Shown: positions 41,074 through 50,182 of the stretch, piece after piece | Layout of the letters: each line of letters starts with the position of its first letter | Numbering within the stretch: the first letter of the stretch is position 1 | Source: a bacterium | GTDB lineage: Bacteria; Margulisbacteria; Marinamargulisbacteria; JABIPA01 | Reading direction: 5' to 3' | NCBI GenBank assembly: GCA_018698675.1 | Contig: JABIPA010000073.1 | Coordinates: 1-64,000 of the forward strand | DNA length: 64,000 bases | Position numbers and translations under genes: made by a program | The notes under the pieces: generated by a model | Databases searched by the model: none | Seen by the model: the letters and a program-made list of their open reading frames with translations, nothing else | What the model was told of the DNA's origin: nothing

Positions 41074-41808
41074 TCAGAAAGTGTCGGTTATTGTTGTTAA
41101 ATGAGATTGTGCCGCTAACGTAACTGTATTGGAGCTATTCGTATAACTCCAATCAACAACGTCTTCTATATGAGTTACCTTATTGCTTTCTTTTGTATAG
41201 GGATTATTTGGGATTTCTGCGATATAAGTTGGGACGAGGTCTGCTGCCCAAGTAGATGTAGGCGGATAGTTTCCGCTGTTATTTTCAGCATACATTCGCA
41301 GTGCCGCTTTAATCGCATAAAGTTGAGCCCATGCATATTTTGATTGATTCTTTGAAATAATAAGAGTCATGTTTTCTGAAACTATCCCTCCTTTTGACGT
41401 ATAGAGTCCAAGGTTAACGCGTACACGAACCCTTTCTTCGTTGTTATCAAAATCATCCCCTGAAAAGGCTACGTAATTAGGGCCCTGTTTTTTTAAAAAG
41501 GTAACTTCCATAATGGAGTGGCCCGTATATCCATCGTCAGAAAGAGCTGTTTTCCATGTTGAAAATGGATGTTCGTCTAGATAGGTGTTGTCGGAATCTC
41601 CCTCCCAAATCCAAAATCCAAGTGTGTTGATTTGAACCAGCTTTTTTTGGATATGCATTTGAATATTATTGTATTCTGTTAAATTTCCATTTGCAGTTAA
41701 AATTTGAAAAAACACGGACAAAGAATAGGTTAGAACTGTTCCTAATATGACGATAGAAAAAATAACTTCTGGTAATGTGAATCCTTTGTTTTTCATTTTT
41801 TGGTTCAT
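41074..41808 (-). CDS. prepilin-like protein with extra GspG-like C-terminal segment
   Basis: 'MNQKMKNKGFTLPEVIFSIVIL' class III signal; 'AIKAALRMYAENNSGNYPP...IPNNPYT'. ORF track extends to 41880. Confidence 0.82.
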   Translation of the reverse strand: MNQKMKNKGFTLPEVIFSIVILGTVLTYSLSVFFQILTANGNLTEYNNIQMHIQKKLVQINTLGFWIWEGDSDNTYLDEHPFSTWKTALSDDGYTGHSIMEVTFLKKQGPNYVAFSGDDFDNNEERVRVRVNLGLYTSKGGIVSENMTLIISKNQSKYAWAQLYAIKAALRMYAENNSGNYPPTSTWAADLVPTYIAEIPNNPYTKESNKVTHIEDVVDWSYTNSSNTVTLAAQSHLTTITDTF

Positions 41809-41812
41809 GATA

Positions 41813-42343
41813 TTAAATTTGAATAAATCCTGTTTCTGGAATGATGGTAATTGTTGATTGCATTCCATTAGCGGTTTCAAGGATTATATTTCTTTCAGAA
41901 GAAAGAGCATCCGTTATCTGGGTAGGATTTTTGCTCTGAAGATCTTCATAAGGAATTCCTTTTTCGTCAAATATAACTTGGTCATCGGTTAATGATGTAG
42001 AAAGAACAGTCATGCCCGTAGGAAATGCGTAGCTATTAATTTCTAGTTCCCACGAATTGCCTGCCGTACTCTGAGTATACATCGAATATGTAGTTGATCC
42101 GGGTGTAAAAATCACTTTTTTTAAAAGCCGTTCGCTCATTGATTCTATTTTGGTGTTTGTTATATCAGTTTTGACCTGAACAGTCCCGGCCTGAATGTTC
42201 ATTGTATCCATGATATCAATTACATTAGGCCGGATGAAAGTTAATGAGATTATCCCTAATATCACTAGAGTAGTTACTAGCTCAATTAGGGTAAATCCTT
42301 TTTTGTTTATAGGTAAATTATAGTGCGATTTTTCCGGTGACAT
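41813..42343 (-). CDS. prepilin-like (GspH-type) protein
   Basis: 'INKKGFTLIELVTTLVILGIISLTFIRPNV'. Confidence 0.85.
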   Translation of the reverse strand: MSPEKSHYNLPINKKGFTLIELVTTLVILGIISLTFIRPNVIDIMDTMNIQAGTVQVKTDITNTKIESMSERLLKKVIFTPGSTTYSMYTQSTAGNSWELEINSYAFPTGMTVLSTSLTDDQVIFDEKGIPYEDLQSKNPTQITDALSSERNIILETANGMQSTITIIPETGFIQI

Positions 42344-42716
42344 TTGCTCTTACTTCACCAGTTGAAGAATCATAAATCCATCCTCCTGCATTATCAATAT
42401 CCCCAACGGCGATAGGTGTCGCTGCTGGCGTTATAACGGCAGATGCAGAAATATAGGGGTCTTCAGGTACTTCTCCTTCTGCAAACAATGTACCAGTTAG
42501 AGTACTTGGGTAAGCGGCTGTACCAGTAGTTAATGCTTGGTTACTATAATACAGAGATAAAGCACTTCGAATCGTTCCTAGTTGCCCTTTCAACGCATTT
42601 TCTTTTGCCGTCGATGACATGTCATAATATTTTGGAATAGCAACTAAACCAATAATTCCTAAGATTACAATTACTACGATAAGCTCAATGAGGGTAAACC
42701 CTTTATTCTTTTTCAT
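42318..42716 (-). CDS. major prepilin/pseudopilin (GspG/PilA-like)
   Basis: 'MKKNKGFTLIELIVVIVILGIIGLVAIPKYYDMSSTAKENALKGQLGTIRSALSLYYS'. Confidence 0.93.
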   Translation of the reverse strand: MKKNKGFTLIELIVVIVILGIIGLVAIPKYYDMSSTAKENALKGQLGTIRSALSLYYSNQALTTGTAAYPSTLTGTLFAEGEVPEDPYISASAVITPAATPIAVGDIDNAGGWIYDSSTGEVRANVTGKIAL

Positions 42717-42822
42717 TTTTTTTTGCTCCTTTTATTTACTTGAAAACTTTATTGTAAAGATACGGAGAGTACTTATCAACAAAATTTTTAAGGAAGTTTT
42801 TTTTTATTTTAAACATGATGTT

Positions 42823-44043
42823 TTAGCCTTGGCTCATAACGGACATCATATTTAACATTGGGGTAAAGATTCCAAGAGCAAGTACTAAAACCAGCATGCC
42901 AATAATTCCTATAAGAATTGGTTCGATGTAAGTAAAGATACGTTCTAAAACATTTTCAACTAAATCACGATAGAGTTGGCTTGTTTTTTCTAACATCGAA
43001 CCTAAATTTCCACTATTTTCCCCGACGGTTATCATTTGTGCTGCCAATCCACTAAAGAAAAAGGTTAAATTACTTGCTTTTCCTAGAGAAAGGCCCTGTT
43101 TGATATTGCTATAGCTTTCAGCGATATCTTGCTGGAAAACTTCGTTTTTGGAGAGTGTTTGTATGATTTTCAGGCTATCTAAAATTGGAATTCCGTTTTC
43201 GTATAATATGGCAAATATTTTCATAGATTTAGAAACAATTAAATTTTTATACATTTCACCAAAGAGAGGCGTTTTTACTAGAATTAAATCTATTTTTGAT
43301 TTCATTTTTTTATTTTTAGATGCGAGAAAGAGTCCTTGTATGATGCCTAATAAAGCGATGAAAAGTATTAATTTGTTATCGACTAGAAAGTTACTAATTG
43401 AAAGTAATGTTTTAGTAAGGATGGGAAGGTCTACTTTGTTGGAGGTAAAAAAGACTGCAAATTTAGGAATGATGAATGTAAAGACTCCAATCATCGCAGT
43501 AAAGCCTACACCCATTACAATAAGAGGGTACCTAAATGCTTTTTGTACTTTTTTTGAAAGCTCTTCGTCCCATTGAAGGAGTTGGTAAAGCGTTTTTAAG
43601 ATCTCGTCCAGTTTACCGACTTTTTCTCCAGCGCTGATTAGTGCGATAAATTCTTCCGTGTAGAGCTCTGGAAGTTCGTTTAGAGATTTCGAGAAACTTT
43701 GTCCTTGTATCAGTTTAGATGTCAGCTGGTTAATTAATTGTTTTAAAGACTTTTTATGTACGATGTTTTCTATTATTTTTAGGCATTCAACAATAGAAAT
43801 GCCTGCTTGAGATAACGATTGTAAATGCGCTGTAAACTGCATGACATCTTTCTTTTCTATTTTTGGCTGGAGAAATTTATTCAATGAAGGCATTAGAGAA
43901 GAGACCTTCTCAACTTTAATAATGACACTTGCTGTATGTTTTTCTAAAATCTTTAAACGTGCATCTTTTAACGACTTTCCTAGGATAGGCTCTTCTTTTA
44001 ATTGACCAGATGCAGTTATGAATTTAATTTTAAAGGTGCGCAT
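42823..44043 (-). CDS. type II secretion/type IV pilus inner-membrane platform protein (GspF/PilC)
   Basis: 406 aa; 'FTAHLQSLSQAGISIVECLKII', 'VGENSGNLGSMLEKTSQLY'. Confidence 0.94.
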   Translation of the reverse strand: MRTFKIKFITASGQLKEEPILGKSLKDARLKILEKHTASVIIKVEKVSSLMPSLNKFLQPKIEKKDVMQFTAHLQSLSQAGISIVECLKIIENIVHKKSLKQLINQLTSKLIQGQSFSKSLNELPELYTEEFIALISAGEKVGKLDEILKTLYQLLQWDEELSKKVQKAFRYPLIVMGVGFTAMIGVFTFIIPKFAVFFTSNKVDLPILTKTLLSISNFLVDNKLILFIALLGIIQGLFLASKNKKMKSKIDLILVKTPLFGEMYKNLIVSKSMKIFAILYENGIPILDSLKIIQTLSKNEVFQQDIAESYSNIKQGLSLGKASNLTFFFSGLAAQMITVGENSGNLGSMLEKTSQLYRDLVENVLERIFTYIEPILIGIIGMLVLVLALGIFTPMLNMMSVMSQG

Positions 44044-44048
44044 TTTGT

Positions 44049-45626
44049 TTAGGTTGCTAAAAATTGGCAGGCTTTAAATACTTCTTCAGGTGTTGTTAAA
44101 CTCATTTTTATTTTTTTGAGACCATCATCTAACATGGATGTCATCCCATTTTCTATGGCAATTTCTCGTAATTGAGACGATGTAACATTGTTGGAAATAG
44201 CGTTAACTAAATTAGAGTTCATCACAAGAATTTCATATATCCCAACACGTCCTTTATACCCTGAGTTAAAGCAAGACTTGCACCCGGAACCTTTATAGTA
44301 AGTGTCTTCTTTTGGCAATTTTAGAAAATCAAGAATGGAAGGATCTGGTTCGTAAGGTTGAATGCATTTTTTACAAATACATCGAACTAAACGTTGCGCG
44401 AAGACGCCGGTCACTGATGAGCTAATGACATAATTTGGGATACCCATATCTAAAAGCCTGATAACTGTACTGGGAGCATCATTTGTGTGAAGAGTACTAA
44501 ATACTAAGTGGCCGGTTAAAGAAGCACGGGCTGCTAATTCAGCGGTCTCTAAATCTCTAATTTCTCCAACCATTATGATGTCAGGGTCTTGTCTTAAAAT
44601 TGACCGAAGACCTCTTGCAAATGTTAGCCCCGATTTATTTTGAACTTGAACTTGCCGAATTAGAGGGAGTTTATATTCAACAGGATCTTCAAGCGTAATA
44701 ATATTGTGTTTTACATCGTTAATATGATTTAAGGCAGCGTAAAGCGTCGTTGTTTTTCCTGAACCGGTTGGCCCCGTGACTAATATCATTCCTTGAGTGT
44801 TTCCAATGAGTCGATAGCAGTTTTCTAAGTCTTTACCTAGAAAGCCTAATTCTTTCATTTCCAGTAACACTTCTTGTCGTCCTAAAATACGAATAACAAT
44901 ATTTTCTCCGTGAATCGTGGGTAACGATGAAACTCTTAGCTCGTAGAAAACATTTTCATGGCTGACTCGAATATTTCCGTCCTGAGGTAGACGACTTTCG
45001 GCAATATCCATGTTTGCCATTACTTTTATTCGGGATACGATTGGAGGTAAATATTTTTTTGGAAAAGTACGAAGTTTATGAAGGGTTCCATCAACCCGCG
45101 TTCGAACAAGCACTTCTTTTTCGCTAGGTTCGATATGGATATCGGAGGCATGACTAATAATTGCTTGATTAATAAGTAAGTTAACAAGTTCTATTATCGG
45201 GCCTTCGTCTTCAATTTTGTCGTCGAGAACCGCATTCTCTAATTTTTCTTTTGTTGTGACATCAAAGTCTGTTTCTTCTTCAGAAACAAGGGCGTCAATG
45301 GAGCCCATAAATCCATAATATCGGCGTATAGCGACTTTAATATCTTCTTTTTTAGCAAGGACTGTTTCAACGGAGTACCCAATTTGTTCTTGAATGGAAT
45401 CTATGAGGGGGAGGTTGTCTGGGTCTGAGAGAGCAATTGTGACCGTATTTCCAATTTTAAATACGGGCATGAATTCGAATTGTGTGACAATATTTCCGGA
45501 AATTTCCTGGATTAGATGTTCGTCTATTAAAAACGTAGAAAGATCTATAGATAGCAAATCCTTATCGGGCATTTTGGTCAATTCCTTTTTAATTCTATTA
45601 CTTGAAAGTTGTTGATATACTAACAT
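44049..45626 (-). CDS. type II secretion/type IV pilus assembly ATPase (GspE/PilB)
   Basis: 'GMILVTGPTGSGKTTTLYAALNHIN', 'RQDPDIIMVGEIRDLETAELAARASLTGHLVFSTLHTNDA', tetracysteine 'CICKKC...CKSC'. Confidence 0.96.
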   Translation of the reverse strand: MLVYQQLSSNRIKKELTKMPDKDLLSIDLSTFLIDEHLIQEISGNIVTQFEFMPVFKIGNTVTIALSDPDNLPLIDSIQEQIGYSVETVLAKKEDIKVAIRRYYGFMGSIDALVSEEETDFDVTTKEKLENAVLDDKIEDEGPIIELVNLLINQAIISHASDIHIEPSEKEVLVRTRVDGTLHKLRTFPKKYLPPIVSRIKVMANMDIAESRLPQDGNIRVSHENVFYELRVSSLPTIHGENIVIRILGRQEVLLEMKELGFLGKDLENCYRLIGNTQGMILVTGPTGSGKTTTLYAALNHINDVKHNIITLEDPVEYKLPLIRQVQVQNKSGLTFARGLRSILRQDPDIIMVGEIRDLETAELAARASLTGHLVFSTLHTNDAPSTVIRLLDMGIPNYVISSSVTGVFAQRLVRCICKKCIQPYEPDPSILDFLKLPKEDTYYKGSGCKSCFNSGYKGRVGIYEILVMNSNLVNAISNNVTSSQLREIAIENGMTSMLDDGLKKIKMSLTTPEEVFKACQFLAT

Positions 45627-45658
45627 TTAATTTCACTTAAAAAAAATAGGAGTTTCAA

Positions 45659-48016
45659 ATGAACGGACTTAAAAGCCAGTCTGGTTTTTCTATGGTGTTG
45701 ACCTTAATTGTTTCCGTAGTATCTATAGCTGCAGTCGGGGGGCTTGTAACCATTATCCAAAATGAGACGGCTACAGTTGAGGCCGTGTCAGAAAACTATA
45801 AAGCGGCTGATATTGCCGAAGTTGGGATGGAAACAATTCTTTCCTCCTTAACCGACGATATGGATTGGTCTGACAATGAGGTTACAAGTTCAAATGCTTA
45901 TCAAGATGGAACTTATGAGGTGACGTTATCACAAAGGGAAACTCACTCGGTATTAGTTACAAGTATCGGGAAATATAAAGATGATACTTATGAAATGGAA
46001 CGATTGGTAAAGAGGCCAATTACGATGGCAAGAGATGTCGTTGTTTCTGTAGACAATGCAAATTTAACGCGTAGAAGTAAACATTTATCGCCTTTTGATG
46101 TCATAAATAACGGGACGATTACTGCTGAAATTGAAAAGGTAATCGTTTCATGGTCTTATGAACCGGCAGATGGTCCTGGGACTACGAAAATAAAGGAAAT
46201 TGAATTGGATGGATCTGACCTGTGGAACCCACCTAATACCGGAAGTCCTTCTGTAGATTCTTATTCTGGACAAATGTTGACGTTTAATTCTGTGGCATCT
46301 ATTGCGCCTGGAACTTCAGAGCCGTTTAAATTTAAGTTTTCGTCCTCGATTACTGGAAAGGTTGTTTCTGTTATTTTTTTCTTTACGGATGGCTCTCAGA
46401 TCGCAGGGGATTTTGAAACTATGGGTGGAACACAAGCCCAGCGGATGAATATAGATTCCGATGAAGCAGAGTTTAGTGAAGATGGTAAAACAATAAGTAA
46501 TATCAATCTGGAAAATGTAGGGAATACAACAATTTACGTATACAACATAACTCCAAGTTGGGAATATGAGGAACCTGAGGCAAACATTAAACTTGTGAAA
46601 TTTGATACGAGAACGGCGTGGTCTGGAACTAAAGCCTCTGGGGTAAAACTATCAACGAACACGTCTTACACTGAAATGGTAGAAGCTCAGACCAAAGAGG
46701 TAACCTTGGTTTTTGATGAAAGTATGGTTTATAAAAAAATCGATGTTCTTTTTGAAATGACGGATTTTTCCACAAAAAATATTAGTATAGATAACAGAAT
46801 CGATCAGGCGTCTAATCTTGAAGTCGATGATTCAGATGCTAAAATTATAGGGGATACGATAAGCGGTATCTCGGTAGATAATAGTCATTCTGATCCAACG
46901 AACGCAGTAGTATGGATAGATTCAATTAAAGTTGAAATGGATCCTGATACGGGACAAACCGTTAGCGGTGTTGAAATTGATGGAGAGAGCGTATTGGCTT
47001 CTTCGGGGCAGGCTTTAAATTCCTTTTTTGAAATTTCAAGAACAGGGATTACTTCCGAAATGGATATAAATTTGTCGTTTTCAGATTTGGGGGACGAGGC
47101 CTCTGTTACGATATCCTTTAAAATGAGAGATGAGACGATAAAGATACAAAGTTTTGATGTCGTGAAAGGATCGTCTGTAGCAGAGTCTGTGGGGGTTAAC
47201 GGAGAGTTTGCTCGGATTTCAAATAGTCGAAAAAATCTATATAACGTTAAACTGAAAAACTCGTCGAATGCGGCGATTAGCGTTACTCACTTATTACCTA
47301 TATGGAATCCAACAGATGGGAAACGCATAAAGAAAGTTTATATTGATGGAACTAGAGTTTATTCGAATAATTCGGGAGACGAATCTGGTGAACTGCTAAC
47401 CTTTAGTTCTTCGGGCATTATCCCAGCGTATTCTACCGACACAGAAGTTAAGCTTGAATTCAACGATGATTCCATGACAAATAAAGATTTTGATTTAACA
47501 TTTTCTTTTTCAGACGGGTCGTCAAAACAACAATATGTCAATCTAAATCCTGCCAATAGTGAGTGGGTGGCAGCAGACAATTTCGAAACAGGTGTCGATT
47601 TTGATGAAGGGGCAGGATTTTCTGGAGATTGGGAATCGAATTATTCAAAAAATAATGTGATTAAGTCTAGTGGACCGCGATATTCAGGTAAGTATCATGC
47701 AAGTTTAAAAGGTGGCTCAAATCCAATGTATATGGAGCGTATGGTAACCAGTTCGGCTCAAACGACCGAGCTGAGTTTGAATTTTGTAAGTTATATAGAA
47801 AAGTATGAAGGAAACGATGATTCTTGGCTCATGACAAAAGTTGGAAGTCTACCGTGGCAGACAATTCATTCTTTTAAAAATCAGGCAAGCCAAGAATATG
47901 TCACTAATAATTTTGTGTTGGCATTGACAGAAGGCGAGTCATTTAAAATTAGATTCGAGTCTGGGGCCAATAAAACGGATGAGCTTTTAAATATCGATGA
48001 TGTCTATATCAAATAA
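45659..48016 (+). CDS. large pilin-like exported protein with tandem beta-sandwich repeats and C-terminal lectin-like domain
   Basis: 785 aa; prepilin-like 'KSQSGFSMVLTLIVSVVSIAAVGGLVTIIQNE'; four diverged repeats of about 115 aa; C-terminal 'FETGVDFDEGAGFSGDWESNYSKNNVIKSSGPRYSGKYHASLKGG'. Confidence 0.8.
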   Translation: MNGLKSQSGFSMVLTLIVSVVSIAAVGGLVTIIQNETATVEAVSENYKAADIAEVGMETILSSLTDDMDWSDNEVTSSNAYQDGTYEVTLSQRETHSVLVTSIGKYKDDTYEMERLVKRPITMARDVVVSVDNANLTRRSKHLSPFDVINNGTITAEIEKVIVSWSYEPADGPGTTKIKEIELDGSDLWNPPNTGSPSVDSYSGQMLTFNSVASIAPGTSEPFKFKFSSSITGKVVSVIFFFTDGSQIAGDFETMGGTQAQRMNIDSDEAEFSEDGKTISNINLENVGNTTIYVYNITPSWEYEEPEANIKLVKFDTRTAWSGTKASGVKLSTNTSYTEMVEAQTKEVTLVFDESMVYKKIDVLFEMTDFSTKNISIDNRIDQASNLEVDDSDAKIIGDTISGISVDNSHSDPTNAVVWIDSIKVEMDPDTGQTVSGVEIDGESVLASSGQALNSFFEISRTGITSEMDINLSFSDLGDEASVTISFKMRDETIKIQSFDVVKGSSVAESVGVNGEFARISNSRKNLYNVKLKNSSNAAISVTHLLPIWNPTDGKRIKKVYIDGTRVYSNNSGDESGELLTFSSSGIIPAYSTDTEVKLEFNDDSMTNKDFDLTFSFSDGSSKQQYVNLNPANSEWVAADNFETGVDFDEGAGFSGDWESNYSKNNVIKSSGPRYSGKYHASLKGGSNPMYMERMVTSSAQTTELSLNFVSYIEKYEGNDDSWLMTKVGSLPWQTIHSFKNQASQEYVTNNFVLALTEGESFKIRFESGANKTDELLNIDDVYIK

Positions 48017-48031
48017 ACTGGGACGAAGTAG

Positions 48032-48562
48032 ATGACCGATAAACAAGGTCTAACATTAGTAGAACTGATTGTCTCTATTTCTTTGATCGGAATTATTTTT
48101 TCTGTCATGAGTCCGATTATTTATACGGCTGTAGAGTCGTTTCGGTCTATCAATACCCATAAAATATATAATCAAGATGCAAGAGCAACTATTTTGTTGT
48201 TTCAAACCTTGTTAGAAAATACAGAACACATTTACACGACGGAATCGGATGAATTTAAATTTATGTCTGACGGAATAGATTTTGATTTTACACTGGCATT
48301 GTCTTCAGGGGGAGACTCCTACGAATTATTTTTAGCGAAGGATACAGGCTCCGATTATTTATTATTGGATAACATTGCAAAATTAACGGGACCTATTCGT
48401 CCAGGTTTAGAGTTTTCATATTTCAATCAAAATCATGAGTCCGTGAGCATAACAACTAATGTTCGAAGCGTTGAAATAGACTTAGTTATGCAAGGGGACG
48501 AAAATCAATATATATTTTTTACGGCCTTGAACGTAAATGCAGATGAAATAGATCTTAATTAG
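48032..48562 (+). CDS. prepilin-like (GspJ/PilW-type) protein
   Basis: 'DKQGLTLVELIVSISLIGIIFSVMSPIIYTAVESF'. Confidence 0.85.
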   Translation: MTDKQGLTLVELIVSISLIGIIFSVMSPIIYTAVESFRSINTHKIYNQDARATILLFQTLLENTEHIYTTESDEFKFMSDGIDFDFTLALSSGGDSYELFLAKDTGSDYLLLDNIAKLTGPIRPGLEFSYFNQNHESVSITTNVRSVEIDLVMQGDENQYIFFTALNVNADEIDLN

Positions 48563-48587
48563 ATGGTATACTTTCGGGGAACTCATG

Positions 48588-48620
48588 TTTAAAGAAAATT
48601 TAAAGAAAATTTAAAGAAAA
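48588..48620 (+). repeat. three exact 11-bp tandem copies of TTTAAAGAAAA directly after an ATG
   Basis: atg-tttaaagaaaa-tttaaagaaaa-tttaaagaaaa-aacaaagcc. Confidence 0.97.
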
Positions 48621-48658
48621 AACAAAGCCGAAGCGCAACCAGTAAAATTGGGATTTGT

Positions 48659-50182
48659 GTGCGGGATGACAAAATATGTGTGGTGAAAACGCCTAAAGAT
48701 TTTGGTGTCTACATATATAAAACACATTTCCATACATTAGACCCCAAATTTTCTACCGCAAAAAATCTAGAAAAATGTATAGAAAAGTTACCGAAGGGTT
48801 TTTTCGAATTATCCGAAGTAAGTATTTGTATTCCATTTCACCAAACTATTAAAAATCAGGTGAATTTCCCATTTTTATCCAGTGAAGACTTGTCCGCCGC
48901 AATTTCAAACTTAATAGATAAAGATGTGGAAGAAGGCGAAGAGCAGCGCTTATGTCAGTATCAGAAAGATGGCCGACCTCACTTAAGTTTGACTATACAC
49001 AAAGTCAAAAAAGAAATTATTGAATCTTATATCAGCGTGTTTGAAAAACATGATATCACCTTAAAAACGGCCACTACTGAGTCGATGGTTATGTCTGATT
49101 TAGCTAAGTCTAGGGTTTTGTCTACTGGAGTCTCTCCAATTTTAGTCGCAGATTTAGATTTTAACGCGTTAAAACTTTATGTCTTTTTGGACCATCAATT
49201 GGTGTATACAAGGTTCGTTCCACTTGGATTTCGTAATTTTTTAGAAGCGGTTACGCGAAAAATTGTTATTGAAAAAAAAGTTACGGAGCTTACCGATAAA
49301 CAAGGGCGAAGTCTTTTAGGGTCTACATATATGTTTAAATCAAGAAAGGCCACGGATAAGGTTCCTTATGACAGATTATTTTTTCAGCTGAGGCCTATTG
49401 CAGAGAAAGTGGCTCTTGAGATAAAAAAGACAATTAACTTTTATATTAAATTAACGGGATCCGAATCTATTAAAACATTGCACACTATGGGTGAGTTTAA
49501 TAATCTTTTTCAGTTTAATACGTTCTTAAAAGAAAACATCGATTTAAAATTAACAAAGGCTGTTTTTAAGGGCGGGTACAATGTCCCAGCTAAAAAAAAT
49601 GATGTTGGGTATCGAGAGACGACATATTTTAGTTTAGGTACAACTAAACGATTAACTAACTTTAATTTATTGCCGCAGTCATATAAAGAACATCAACAGT
49701 CAAAAAAAATAGCGAAAATTATTCTTGTCGTAATGGTATTTTGGATGTTTGTTATGGCAGGCGCGGTATTTAAATTTAAAGAGCAAAAGTTTGCAATTAA
49801 TCAAAACTTGAGCCAACGTAAGAATGAAATAAAAATATTAGAACTTAAAGTTAGTCAGCTATCAAATTTGAAGACGGCTAGGTTTTCGGTTTCAAAAGAT
49901 ATTGATTTTGTTAATAGTATTCTTCAAAGTAAGGTTCCTTTTGACAGAATGGTTTTTGATTTAAGTGAAAGTTCAGTACCACCGATTATTTTAAGGTCTA
50001 TCTCGATAGGAAAGGATGCAATCGTTCTTACAGGAGATATCCCTTCAAAACGAGCTCAGATGTCATTAATTAAATACATAAGTAAACTTGAAGCCTTGCC
50101 TTATATTAAGAGTGTTGTTTTTGATACAAAAATGGAAAACGTCGATTTTATATCGTTTGAATTATATGGGTATTTAAAATGA
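48659..50182 (+). CDS. PilM-PilN fusion (GspL-like) assembly protein; probable native start is ATG 48585 (currently out of frame)
   Basis: N-terminal actin-like PilM region, then TM 'IAKIILVVMVFWMFVMAGAVFKF' and PilN-like periplasmic domain; same-frame upstream codons encode KENLKKKQSRSATSKIGICV. Confidence 0.85.
   Translation: MRDDKICVVKTPKDFGVYIYKTHFHTLDPKFSTAKNLEKCIEKLPKGFFELSEVSICIPFHQTIKNQVNFPFLSSEDLSAAISNLIDKDVEEGEEQRLCQYQKDGRPHLSLTIHKVKKEIIESYISVFEKHDITLKTATTESMVMSDLAKSRVLSTGVSPILVADLDFNALKLYVFLDHQLVYTRFVPLGFRNFLEAVTRKIVIEKKVTELTDKQGRSLLGSTYMFKSRKATDKVPYDRLFFQLRPIAEKVALEIKKTINFYIKLTGSESIKTLHTMGEFNNLFQFNTFLKENIDLKLTKAVFKGGYNVPAKKNDVGYRETTYFSLGTTKRLTNFNLLPQSYKEHQQSKKIAKIILVVMVFWMFVMAGAVFKFKEQKFAINQNLSQRKNEIKILELKVSQLSNLKTARFSVSKDIDFVNSILQSKVPFDRMVFDLSESSVPPIILRSISIGKDAIVLTGDIPSKRAQMSLIKYISKLEALPYIKSVVFDTKMENVDFISFELYGYLK

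Noticed and set aside
43148-43576. 142-aa ORF antisense to gspF/pilC
   Set aside because: Antisense to a well-recognised gene; composition looks like shadow ORF.
48585-48614. MFKENLKKI as a short leader peptide gene
   Set aside because: Its sequence reappears in frame with PilM when one repeat is removed, so a displaced pilM start explains it better.
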